From contig NZ_CP072913.1 in assembly GCF_017968885.1 (NCBI RefSeq), positions 1,968,001 through 2,032,000 on the forward strand: DNA of 64,000 bases, in the 5' to 3' direction. Positions 33,434 through 41,368 of this stretch are shown in pieces. Made by a program: the position numbers and the translations under genes. The number at the start of each line of letters is the position of its first letter. The first letter of the stretch is position 1. Below the pieces are notes generated by a model that worked only from the letters and a program-made list of their open reading frames with translations, had not been told where the DNA came from and ran no database searches. Source of the stretch: Pseudomonas sp. Tri1. GTDB taxonomy: Bacteria; Pseudomonadota; Gammaproteobacteria; Pseudomonadales; Pseudomonadaceae.

Positions 33434-34357
33434 ATGGCCGGCATTCTCGATACAGTAGATCAGCGAACCCAACTGGTGGGTGAGAATCGCCTGGAAATTC
33501 TCATGTTTCGCCTGGCGGGGCGACAGTTGTTCGCCATTAACGTATTCAAGGTCCAGGAAGTGCTGCAACTGCCGAAACTGACGTTGATGCCACAGCGCCA
33601 CCCATTTGTATGTGGCGTGGTCAATCTGCGGGGCCAGACGCTGCCGGTGATCGATCTGTCCCAGGCCATCGGCATGCGTCCGCTGGTGCCGGGGGCCAAC
33701 AGCACCATCATCGTCACCGAATACAACCGTTCGGTTCAGGCATTCCTGGTGGGTGGTGTGGACCGCATTGTCAACATGAACTGGGAAGCCATCCTGCCGC
33801 CTCCGACCAGCGCCGGTCGCGAGCACTACCTGACCGCCATCAGCAAGGTGGACGATCAGTTGGTGGAAATCATCGACGTGGAAAAAGTCCTGGCCGAAAT
33901 CGTGCCATATAACGCCAAGGTCTCCCGGGACAAGCTCGAAGACCCGGTGCTGGAGCGTGCCCGCGGGCGTGAAGTGCTGCTGGTGGACGACTCCAACGTT
34001 GCGCTCTCCCAACTGCGCGACACCCTGGGGCAATTGGGTGTGAAAATGCACATCGCCAGTGATGGTTTGAAAGCCCTGAACATGCTCAAGGCCTGGGCCG
34101 ATACCGGCGAGGTGATGACCGACAAACTGTTGATGATCTTCACCGACGCGGAAATGCCCGAAATGGACGGCTACCGCCTGACCACCGAAATTCGCAACGA
34201 CCCGCGTCTGCGTGGGCTCTATGTGGTACTGCACACCTCGCTGTCGGGCAGCTTCAACGATTCGATGGTCAAAAAGGTCGGTTGCGACAATTTCCTCTCC
34301 AAATTCCAACCGGACAAACTGGTCGATGTGGTACGTCAGCGGTTGATGCTCGACTGA
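33434..34357 (+). CDS. cheV: Chemotaxis coupling protein CheV
   Basis: The 307-residue cytosolic protein joins a CheW-like domain (about residues 15-160; GQLFAINVFKVQEVLQ-type block and VNLRGQTLPVIDLSQAIG) to a receiver domain (about 175-305). The receiver has EVLLVDDSNVALSQ, phospho-Asp in IFTDAEMPEMDGYRL and a conserved Lys in SNDSMVKKVG-like context. CheV links receptors to CheA and is thought to tune adaptation through phosphorylation. The ATG has CCAGGAG upstream. No other che gene is adjacent, so it is a stand-alone cheV. The sigma-28-type promoter upstream supports expression with the flagellar regulon. Confidence 0.93.
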   Translation: MAGILDTVDQRTQLVGENRLEILMFRLAGRQLFAINVFKVQEVLQLPKLTLMPQRHPFVCGVVNLRGQTLPVIDLSQAIGMRPLVPGANSTIIVTEYNRSVQAFLVGGVDRIVNMNWEAILPPPTSAGREHYLTAISKVDDQLVEIIDVEKVLAEIVPYNAKVSRDKLEDPVLERARGREVLLVDDSNVALSQLRDTLGQLGVKMHIASDGLKALNMLKAWADTGEVMTDKLLMIFTDAEMPEMDGYRLTTEIRNDPRLRGLYVVLHTSLSGSFNDSMVKKVGCDNFLSKFQPDKLVDVVRQRLMLD

Positions 34358-34428
34358 GGCTGATGGTGGTTTGCTTCAATGGCCGGCTCGTATAAGGTGG
34401 CATTTTTTCGCCACCAGGGAAGTTGACC

Positions 34429-35238
34429 ATGTTGCGGCTGAGTGCGCTGTATCGCTATCCGTTGAAGTCCGGCAAGGGCCAGGCCCTGCAAGGGATTGGC
34501 CTGGATAAGCTCGGGTTGGACGGTGACCGGCGCTGGATGCTGGTGGATGAGGGCACCGGTCGCTTCCTGACCCAGCGCGCCGTGGCGAAGATGAGCCAGC
34601 TCTCGGCATTGTGGAACGAAGCGGGCGGCCTGACGCTCAGCGCCCCAGGCCACGGTACCATCGACGTGCCGCTACCGCCGGCCGTTGAAGAACAGCGGCG
34701 CGGGGTGATCATCTGGCGCGACACCTTGCGCGTGCCGGATGCCGGTGACGAGGCGGCTGCCTGGGTCAGCGAATTCATCGGCAACCCCACCCGCTTGGTG
34801 CATGTGCCGGTCGAGCTGGCGCGCACCACCGCCGCCGGTTATGGCAAGGATGACGACAAGGTCGCCTTCGCCGATGGTTTTCCATTGCTGCTGATCGGCC
34901 AGTCCTCTTTGCAGGACCTGTCCAGTCGAGTAGGGCGCTCGCTGGAAATGCTGCGCTTTCGTCCCAACCTGGTGGTCGAAGGCAGCGAAGCATTTGCCGA
35001 GGACGGCTGGAAGCGCATTCGTATCGGCGATGTGGAGTTCCGGCTGGTCAAGCCCTGCTCGCGCTGCATCATGACCACGGTCGATCCGCAAACCGGCGAG
35101 CGTGATCCGAACCGCGAACCCTTCGCGACGCTGCAGCAGTATCGTTCGACACCGGACGGTGCGATGTTTGGCCAGAACCTGGTCAATGACAGCAATGGTC
35201 GACTTGAAGTCGGTATGCCGGTAGAAGTGCTCGAATAA
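34429..35238 (+). CDS. MOSC domain protein (YcbX/MOSC N-terminal family)
   Basis: The 269-residue protein has the MOSC N-terminal beta-barrel (LSALYRYPLKSGKGQAL; GLDGDRRWMLVDE) followed by a MOSC domain with the conserved Cys in VKPCSRCIMTTVDP (near residue 208). E. coli YcbX uses molybdenum cofactor to reduce N-hydroxylated compounds such as 6-hydroxylaminopurine. The same activity is plausible here, and the window also carries mobA, moaB and moeA. The ATG at 34429 has GGGAAG upstream; a TTG 2 codons earlier is also in frame. The gene ends at a strong terminator. Confidence 0.87.
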   Translation: MLRLSALYRYPLKSGKGQALQGIGLDKLGLDGDRRWMLVDEGTGRFLTQRAVAKMSQLSALWNEAGGLTLSAPGHGTIDVPLPPAVEEQRRGVIIWRDTLRVPDAGDEAAAWVSEFIGNPTRLVHVPVELARTTAAGYGKDDDKVAFADGFPLLLIGQSSLQDLSSRVGRSLEMLRFRPNLVVEGSEAFAEDGWKRIRIGDVEFRLVKPCSRCIMTTVDPQTGERDPNREPFATLQQYRSTPDGAMFGQNLVNDSNGRLEVGMPVEVLE

Positions 35239-35251
35239 GAGACCCTTGAAC

Positions 35252-35285
35252 AAAAATGCCCGTGTCGTTGGACACGGGCATTTTT
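35252..35285. terminator. Intrinsic terminator after the MOSC gene
   Basis: A 15-bp perfect stem (AAAAATGCCCGTGTC with its complement) and a 4-base loop give T-tracts on both strands. It serves the MOSC gene and may also serve the convergent ppnP. Confidence 0.93.
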
Positions 35286-35308
35286 ATTTTCACACAACAG
35301 CTCTTGGT

Positions 35309-35332
35309 CCCGCTGGGCTGCGCAGCAGCCCC
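35309..35332. repeat. Fragment of a REP-like element
   Basis: CCCGCTGGGCTGCGCAGCAGCCCC is the right half of the CTGTGGCGAGG-type element seen whole at 41260-41306. It lies between the MOSC terminator and ppnP. Confidence 0.65.
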
Positions 35333-35344
35333 TATATCTCAGGC

Positions 35345-35629
35345 TCAGCCGCGGTATTCACACAGGTAGGCGGTGTCGACGGCGACCTTGAGCTGGAACT
35401 TGCTGTTGGCCGGTACATTGAATTGGCTGCCAGCCTGGAAGGTTTCCCAATCAGTGCTGTCAGGCAGTTTCACGGTCAGGGCGCCGGAGACGACGTGCAT
35501 GATTTCCCGCTGGGCCGTACCGAATTCGTATTCGCCCGGGGCCATGACGCCGATGGTCGCAGGGCCTTCGGCGGTGCCAAAAGCGATCGACTTGACGGTG
35601 CCGTCGAAGTACTCGTTGACTTTAAACAT
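35345..35629 (-). CDS. ppnP: Pyrimidine/purine nucleoside phosphorylase PpnP
   Basis: The 94-residue single-domain cupin (DUF1255) resembles E. coli PpnP (YaiE), which phosphorolyses several nucleosides. The sequence [17 protein letters not shown] and the cupin segments [20 protein letters not shown] and [17 protein letters not shown] are diagnostic; each is split here around its middle by no gap. The start at 35629 has GAGGAATCG upstream; the frame opening at 35689 was rejected for lack of a ribosome site and family similarity. It is cytosolic and monocistronic, followed by a stem shared with the MOSC gene. Confidence 0.93.
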   Translation of the reverse strand: MFKVNEYFDGTVKSIAFGTAEGPATIGVMAPGEYEFGTAQREIMHVVSGALTVKLPDSTDWETFQAGSQFNVPANSKFQLKVAVDTAYLCEYRG

Positions 35630-35712
35630 GGGCGATTCCTCGAAAAAGGGGCTGAAAAGGGCCGGCCAGTATGCACAAGGCTTCAACATTCGTCATCTGC
35701 CGCACCTGCGGC

Positions 35713-36255
35713 TCACCCTGGAAGCACCAAGGGCAGCAACCGCGCCGTATTGCGCGCATCCTCCAGGGCTCGGTGCTGCTGACCACAAAATTGCAACCCG
35801 GCCAGTTGCAGCGCGCCATTGAGACCCAGCGGTCGTTCCAGGCGACGGGCCTTGGCGAAACGCTGTTTGAGGTTCATGTGCGGTATTTGGCCAAGGACAC
35901 TGTGTAACTGCTGATGTTGCCATTCCTGAAGCAATTGCTTGCGGTCGTAGTCGCCCCAACTGACCCAGCTTTCCAGGTTTGAGTGATACGGCGCCAACCA
36001 GCGCTCGAACACGGGCCAGACTTCGGTCAGGGGCGCGGCACCGTCGATGTTGGCCTGGGTGATGTGGGTCAACTCGCGACAGAAAGATGTAAGCAGTGGT
36101 CGCCTCAAGGGCCGCACGAAACGCTGGAAATGATCCACCTCGCGACCGTCGCGGTTCACCAGCGAGGCGCCGATTTCGATAATTTCCATTTCGGTTACTG
36201 GCCAACCACCTTCATCGGTAGTGGCCTCCAGATCAATCACCAGCCAGTGAGGCAT
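35713..36255 (-). CDS. DEDDh 3'-5' exonuclease (ERI-1/KapD-like)
   Basis: The 180-residue nuclease has the four DEDDh motifs: DLEAT (residues 8-12), ELTHITQANID (about 60-70), SWGDYDRKQL (about 98-107) and HRALEDARNTARLL (about 160-173, His and Asp). The arrangement is closest to ERI-1-like exoribonucleases (KapD family) rather than DNA polymerase epsilon subunits. It is cytosolic and degrades single-stranded 3' ends using two metal ions; whether RNA or DNA is the target is not known from sequence. The ATG at 36255 begins with the conserved MPHWLVIDLEAT. It follows the atu cluster on the same strand but is separated by a 62-base gap. Confidence 0.85.
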   Translation of the reverse strand: MPHWLVIDLEATTDEGGWPVTEMEIIEIGASLVNRDGREVDHFQRFVRPLRRPLLTSFCRELTHITQANIDGAAPLTEVWPVFERWLAPYHSNLESWVSWGDYDRKQLLQEWQHQQLHSVLGQIPHMNLKQRFAKARRLERPLGLNGALQLAGLQFCGQQHRALEDARNTARLLPLVLPG

Positions 36256-36317
36256 TGCAAGGTTCCCGGTATCGGCGCGCTGATGGATTTGAGCGTAGTC
36301 AAACCCGGCGCATCCGC

Positions 36318-38288
36318 CTAGTGCCCTGTTTCGACCCGCAACAAAACCTGGCGGTTTTTCACCTGGTCGCCTGGCTTGACCTGTAATTGCCTGACGACCC
36401 CGTCGATGCCTGCCTTGAGTGGGTGCTCCATTTTCATCGCCTCCAGCACTATCAGCAGTTGGCCCTGGCGTACCGGACTGCCTTCGCTGGCCAGCAGCTC
36501 GACAATGACGCCGTCCATGGGCGCCTTGAGCGTGCCATCACTGGTACTGGCCGTGGGGATGCTGGCGGCCTGGGTCCGGTCTTGCAGGTGCAGGCAGCCG
36601 GGGCGAGTGAACAGCCATAGGTCGTTGCCGTCGAGGCGCCAGGTATGGCGTTGGCGAAGGCCGTTGATCATCAGCGTGGCACCACATCGATCCATGTCGA
36701 GCAGCTTCAGTTCGATCAAACCCTCGGTGCTGCGAATGTTTAGCGTCCCGTCGATTTCGGCAGCCAGGGTCAGCGTCCAATTCCGTTCCCCCGCGCCGAT
36801 CCGATAGTGCAGTGCCGTGCCGGCATTGTTGCGCCATCCGGCCAGACCGGAGGCATGTCGTGCGTGCGAGGCCTGATAAAACAGGGCCGTGGCAATAGCG
36901 AGCTGTTCGGTCGAGGGCTCGTGGGGTTGAAGGGCCGCATGACCGGCAAAATGCTGGCCGATGAACCCGTTGTCGAAATCAGCATCAATGAACCGCGGAT
37001 GCGCCAGCAACCCCGCCAGCAAACGCTGATTGCTCTGGACGCCGAGCAGCACGCAATCCTCCACTGCTCGCAGCAGTTTGCGTCGGGCCTCTTCGCGGGT
37101 GGCACCATGGGCGATGAGTTTACCCAGCAGTGGGTCGTAGAACGGCGTAATGGCCTGGCCTTCCAGCAAGCCATGGTCGATTCGCACGCCGTCGCGGGGG
37201 GACGGTTGCCAGCCGATCAGCCGCCCGGTCTGAGGCAGGAAGTCCGTGGCCGGGTCTTCTGCACAAAGCCGTACTTCCATGGCATGGCCGTTGAGCACGA
37301 GGTGCTCCTGGCGCAGGGGTAATGGCAGGCCGGCGGCGACCTCCAGTTGCCAGGCCACCAGGTCCAGGCCGGTGACGAGTTCGGTCACCGGGTGTTCGAC
37401 CTGCAGGCGCGTGTTCATCTCGAGGAAATAAAACCGGCCGTCCGGGGTGAGCAGAAACTCCACGGTCCCGGCACCGACGTAACTGACCGTGCGGGCTGCC
37501 TTGAGCGCCATGTCACCCATGGCCTGGCGCAGCTCGGCGGTCATGATTGGGCAGGGCGCTTCCTCGATGATTTTCTGGTGGCGCCGCTGGATCGAGCAGT
37601 CGCGCTCGCCCAGATGGATGAGCTGGCCATGGTGGTCGCCGAAAATCTGTACCTCCACGTGCCGCGGATTGATCAAGGCCTGTTCGAGAATCAGTTCGTC
37701 GTTGCCGAAGCCGTGCAATGCTTCGGAGCGCGCGGTGCGCAACTGTTCCGGCAGATCCTCGGCCCGCGATACCAGACGCATGCCACGGCCCCCGCCGCCG
37801 GCGCTGGCCTTGATCATCAGCGGGTAGCCGATGCGCGCGGCTTCGCGGCGCAGGGTGTCATCGTCCTGGGCGGCACCTTGGTAACCGGCGATGCAGGGGA
37901 CGCCGGCTTTGATCATGGCGATTTTCGAGCGACGCTTGCTGCCCATCAGGTCAATGGCCTCGGGGCTTGGCCCGATGAACACCAGACCGGCTTCGGCGCA
38001 GGCCTTGGCGAAAACGGCGTTTTCCGACAGGAAGCCGTAGCCGGGGTGGATGGCATCAGCGCCGCTGCGCCGGGCCGCATCGAGAATGGCCGACAGGTTG
38101 AGGTAGGACTGCTGCACCGCCGCCGGGCCGATCAACACGGCTTCGTCGGCCATGCGCACATGCAGCGCGTCGGCATCGGCCGCGCTGAATACCGCCACCG
38201 TGCGATAACCCAGGGCCTGGGCGGTGCGCTGGATCCGGCAGGCGATTTCGCCGCGGTTGGCGATGAGGATTTTGCTGAAGGTGGGCAT
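36318..38288 (-). CDS. atuF: Geranyl-CoA carboxylase biotin-containing alpha subunit AtuF
   Basis: The 656-residue subunit has a biotin carboxylase domain (about residues 5-450), with ATP-grasp GGGGRGM near residue 164 and the EMNTRLQVEHPVTE signature near residue 290. The C-terminal biotinyl domain has biotin on the Lys of VLEAMKMEHP (near residue 622). It carboxylates a biotin that the AtuC beta subunit uses to carboxylate geranyl-CoA. Related methylcrotonyl-CoA carboxylases look alike, so the assignment rests on the cluster with AtuA, AtuC and AtuD. The start follows CAGGAGCGACCCC. It is the last gene of the atu operon. Confidence 0.82.
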   Translation of the reverse strand: MPTFSKILIANRGEIACRIQRTAQALGYRTVAVFSAADADALHVRMADEAVLIGPAAVQQSYLNLSAILDAARRSGADAIHPGYGFLSENAVFAKACAEAGLVFIGPSPEAIDLMGSKRRSKIAMIKAGVPCIAGYQGAAQDDDTLRREAARIGYPLMIKASAGGGGRGMRLVSRAEDLPEQLRTARSEALHGFGNDELILEQALINPRHVEVQIFGDHHGQLIHLGERDCSIQRRHQKIIEEAPCPIMTAELRQAMGDMALKAARTVSYVGAGTVEFLLTPDGRFYFLEMNTRLQVEHPVTELVTGLDLVAWQLEVAAGLPLPLRQEHLVLNGHAMEVRLCAEDPATDFLPQTGRLIGWQPSPRDGVRIDHGLLEGQAITPFYDPLLGKLIAHGATREEARRKLLRAVEDCVLLGVQSNQRLLAGLLAHPRFIDADFDNGFIGQHFAGHAALQPHEPSTEQLAIATALFYQASHARHASGLAGWRNNAGTALHYRIGAGERNWTLTLAAEIDGTLNIRSTEGLIELKLLDMDRCGATLMINGLRQRHTWRLDGNDLWLFTRPGCLHLQDRTQAASIPTASTSDGTLKAPMDGVIVELLASEGSPVRQGQLLIVLEAMKMEHPLKAGIDGVVRQLQVKPGDQVKNRQVLLRVETGH

Positions 38289-38327
38289 GGGGTCGCTCCT
38301 GGGTTTTGCGGTGGCTGTCAGGGCCTC

Positions 38328-38396
38328 ATCGCGAGCAAGCTCGCTCCCACATTGACTGCGTCCACCGTCCAGTGTGGGAGCGAGCTTGCTCGCGAT
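38328..38396. repeat. REPIN inside the atu cluster
   Basis: Two canonical REP units (38328-38351 and 38373-38396) face each other in the gap between atuD and atuF. This could stabilise or attenuate the message ahead of atuF. Confidence 0.9.
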
Positions 38397-38418
38397 AGCG
38401 GCCAGTCAGGCAAGAAAC

Positions 38419-39576
38419 TCACTTGTTCTTCCCCGGCAAAATCCCCATGAGTTTGCAGATGATGCTCAGCATGATCTCGTCCGCACCGGCGCCGATGGAC
38501 ACCAGGCGCACATCGCGATAGGCCCGTGCCACCGGGTTGTCCCACATGAACCCCATGCCGCCCCAGTATTGCAGGCAACTGTCGGTGACTTCCCGGGCCA
38601 GGCGCCCGGCCTTGAGCTTGGCCATCGACGCCAGCCGCGTGACGTCCTGGTCGTTGATGTACTGTTCGGTGGCCTGGTAGACCAGCGCCCGCAGGCACTC
38701 GATTTCACTGGCCAGTTCCGCCAGGCGAAAGTGAATCACTTGGTTATCGATCAGGGCGGTGCCGAAGGTCTGGCGTTCCTTGCAGTACTCGATGGTGCGG
38801 TCGATGCAATGCTCCAGGCCCTTGATCATGTTCGCCGCGCCGAACAAACGTTCTTCCTGGAACTGCAGCATCTGCATCATGAACCCGGCGCCTTCCTGGC
38901 CAATGCGGTTGCGTTGCGGTACCCGCACGTCATCGAAGAACACCTGGGCGGTTTCCGAGCTACGCATGCCGAGTTTGTCCAGGCGCGCGCCAAGGCTGAT
39001 GCCGGGGCTGTGCATCGGCACCACGATCAGCGATTTGTTGACGTGCGGCTTGTCCTCCGAGGTATTGGCCAGCAGGCAAATGAAATCGGCGCTCGGTGCG
39101 TTGGTGATCCACATCTTGCTGCCGTTGATGACGTAGTCGTCGCCGTCCTTGCGGGCCGTGGTCTTGAGCCCGGCGACGTCTGAGCCGGCGCCGACTTCCG
39201 AGACGCCGATGCAGCCCACCTGCTCGCCGCGAATGGCCGGACGCAGGAATTCTTCCCGCAACTCATCGGAGCCAAAGCGCGCCAGGGCCGGGGTGCACAT
39301 GTCGGTTTGCACGCCGATGGACATTGGCACTCCGCCGCAATGGATGGTGCCAAACTCCTCGGCCGCCACGATCGAATAGCTGTAGTCCAGGCCCATGCCG
39401 CCAAATTGTTCCGGCTTGGAAATGCCCAGCAACCCCAGCCCGCCGGCCTTGCGGAAAATCTCGTGGATGGGGAAACGCCCGGCCTTCTCCCACTCCTCGA
39501 CGTTAGGGTTGATGTCGTGGTCGACGAACTGGCGAACGGTACGCCGCAGCGCTTCGTGTTCCTGGGTGAAGATCAT
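38419..39576 (-). CDS. atuD: Acyl-CoA dehydrogenase, citronellyl-CoA dehydrogenase type AtuD
   Basis: The 385-residue flavoprotein has the acyl-CoA dehydrogenase fold, with flavin-binding GCIGVSEVGAGSDVAGLKT (about residues 132-150), WITNAPSADF (about 170) and the C-terminal QYWGGMGFMWDNPVARAYRD (about 335-354). It should oxidise citronellyl-CoA to geranyl-CoA, the step before the carboxylase; that role is taken from P. aeruginosa AtuD and the cluster. Specificity could instead be for another branched acyl-CoA. The ATG is preceded by GGAGAACACTGA. It lies 33 bases after atuC. Confidence 0.82.
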   Translation of the reverse strand: MIFTQEHEALRRTVRQFVDHDINPNVEEWEKAGRFPIHEIFRKAGGLGLLGISKPEQFGGMGLDYSYSIVAAEEFGTIHCGGVPMSIGVQTDMCTPALARFGSDELREEFLRPAIRGEQVGCIGVSEVGAGSDVAGLKTTARKDGDDYVINGSKMWITNAPSADFICLLANTSEDKPHVNKSLIVVPMHSPGISLGARLDKLGMRSSETAQVFFDDVRVPQRNRIGQEGAGFMMQMLQFQEERLFGAANMIKGLEHCIDRTIEYCKERQTFGTALIDNQVIHFRLAELASEIECLRALVYQATEQYINDQDVTRLASMAKLKAGRLAREVTDSCLQYWGGMGFMWDNPVARAYRDVRLVSIGAGADEIMLSIICKLMGILPGKNK

Positions 39577-39609
39577 GTTCAGTGTTCTCCTGTGAGCCGT
39601 GGAGCGTCC

Positions 39610-41226
39610 TCAGAAACGGGCCACGCCGAAGCTGTTGGGTTGCAGCGGCCGGACCTCGGCCTCGTGACAGATGTCCAGCAGATAGCCCACCAGCGTGCGG
39701 GTTTCTCGCGGATCGATCAGTCCGTCGTCCCACAGGTTGGCGCTGCCATAGAGGGCGCTGGACTGGCTGTCGATTTTCTGTGCGGTGGTGTGCTCCAGCA
39801 GGTCCAGCATCTTCGGGTCGGGGGTCAGGCCACTCTTGAGCTGTGTGGCCTCGGTGACGATGCGCAAGACCTTGCCGGCCTGGGCGCCGCCCATCACCGC
39901 CGTGTGGCTGTTGGGCCAGGCGAAGATGAAGCGCGGGTCCAGCCCACGACCGCACATGGCGTAGTTGCCGGCGCCGTAGGAGCCGCCCACCACGACGGTC
40001 AGCTTGGGTACACGGGCGTTGGCCACGGCCTGGATCATCTTGGCTCCATGCTTGATCACGCCTTGGCGTTCCGCCTCGGTGCCGACCATGAACCCGGTGG
40101 TGTTGTGCAAGAACAGCAGCGGCGTGCGGCTCTGGTCGCACAACTGGATGAACTGCGCGGCCTTGCTGGCGCCCTTGGGCGTGATCGGGCCGTTGTTGCC
40201 GATCAGGCCGCAGGCATGGCCGCGAATGTGCAAGTGGCCGCAAATCGTCTGCGTGTCGAACTCACTCTTGAATGCCAGGAAGTTCGAGCCATCGGCGATG
40301 CGGGCAATGATTTCTTGCACGTCGTAGGGTTTCTTCGGATCGTCCGGGATCAGCCCCAATAATTCCTCGGCGGGGTAGAGCGGCTCTGTCCAGCTGCGTT
40401 GTGGCAGCGGCGGCAGTTGCGCGTTCCAGGGCAGCAGGCTGACGATTTCCCGGGCCAGGCGCACGCCGTCGGCGTCGTTTTCCGCCAGGTATTCGGCGGT
40501 GCCCGCCACCTGCGCGTGCATCTGCGCGCCGCCCAATTCCTCTTCGCTGGCGACTTCGCCGGTGGCGGCCTTGAGCAACGGTGGTCCGGCCAGAAACAGC
40601 CGCGCCTTGTCGCGCACCACCACCACGTAATCCGACAGGCCCGGCTGATAAGCGCCGCCGGCGGTGGCTGAGCCATGCACCACGGTGATCTGCGGCAGGC
40701 CCATGGCCGACATCCGCGCCTGATTGGCGAAGCTGCGCGCGCCTTCGACGAAAATCTGCGCGGCATAATTGAGATTGGCGCCGCCGCTCTCGGCCAGGGT
40801 GATGACCGGCAGTTTGTTCTCCATGGCGATCTGTTGCAGGCGCAGGGTCTTGTGCAGGCCGCTGGGGGAAATCGTCCCGCCCTTGATCGCGCTGTTGTTC
40901 GCCACCACCAGTACCCGCACCCCGGACACGTAGCCAATTCCCGCGATCAGGCCGCCGCCGGCCTGGCTGCCATCCTTGTCGTCATGCAGTTTGTAGCCGG
41001 CCAGGCTCGCCAGTTCGAGGAACGGTGCGCCGGGGTCCAGCAGCAGGTTCAGGCGCTGGCGCGGCAGCAATTGGCCGCGCTGGTCGAATTTAGCCTGGGC
41101 CTGGGCGGCTTCGACCAGCACGGCCTGTTCGAGTTGGCGCAGGTGTTCGACACCCGCCAGCATCGCCGCGTGATTGCGGGCGTAGTCGGCGCTGTGTGGG
41201 TCAAGCTGCGATTCGATCACTGGCAT
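39610..41226 (-). CDS. atuC: Geranyl-CoA carboxylase beta (carboxyltransferase) subunit AtuC
   Basis: The 538-residue carboxyltransferase has the two crotonase-fold halves of acyl-CoA carboxylases, with ESGGANLNYAAQIF (about residues 134-147), GSATAGGAYQPGLSDYVV (about 175-192) and the C-terminal half with LLFLHNTTGFMVG (about 368) and GGSYGAGNYAMCGRGLDP (about 413). It transfers the carboxyl group from biotin on AtuF to geranyl-CoA. Its length equals that of P. aeruginosa AtuC as I recall. Methylcrotonyl-CoA carboxylase subunits are close relatives. The start follows AGAGGAATCCTC. It is the second gene of the operon after atuA. Confidence 0.83.
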   Translation of the reverse strand: MPVIESQLDPHSADYARNHAAMLAGVEHLRQLEQAVLVEAAQAQAKFDQRGQLLPRQRLNLLLDPGAPFLELASLAGYKLHDDKDGSQAGGGLIAGIGYVSGVRVLVVANNSAIKGGTISPSGLHKTLRLQQIAMENKLPVITLAESGGANLNYAAQIFVEGARSFANQARMSAMGLPQITVVHGSATAGGAYQPGLSDYVVVVRDKARLFLAGPPLLKAATGEVASEEELGGAQMHAQVAGTAEYLAENDADGVRLAREIVSLLPWNAQLPPLPQRSWTEPLYPAEELLGLIPDDPKKPYDVQEIIARIADGSNFLAFKSEFDTQTICGHLHIRGHACGLIGNNGPITPKGASKAAQFIQLCDQSRTPLLFLHNTTGFMVGTEAERQGVIKHGAKMIQAVANARVPKLTVVVGGSYGAGNYAMCGRGLDPRFIFAWPNSHTAVMGGAQAGKVLRIVTEATQLKSGLTPDPKMLDLLEHTTAQKIDSQSSALYGSANLWDDGLIDPRETRTLVGYLLDICHEAEVRPLQPNSFGVARF

Positions 41227-41259
41227 GAGGATTCCTCTTGCTTGAACGGATTAGCGCTA

Positions 41260-41306
41260 CCCCTGTGGCGAGGGGATTTAACCCCGCTGGCTGCGCAGCA
41301 GCCCCT
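41260..41306. repeat. CTGTGGCGAGG-type REP element
   Basis: CCCTGTGGCGAGGGG, a short A/T middle, CCCCGCTGG and CTGCGCAGCAG are the parts of this second repeat family. It lies between atuA and atuC, with half copies or palindromes elsewhere in the window. Confidence 0.75.
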
Positions 41307-41368
41307 GAGCGGTTGATTCAATTTGCCTGACACACCAGATCGCAGGCATTTAGGGCCGCGACCGTCTC

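Noticed and set aside
34396..34416. Terminator between cheV and the MOSC gene
   Set aside because: GGTGGC/GCCACC forms a short stem, but the T-run is in the loop, not after the stem.
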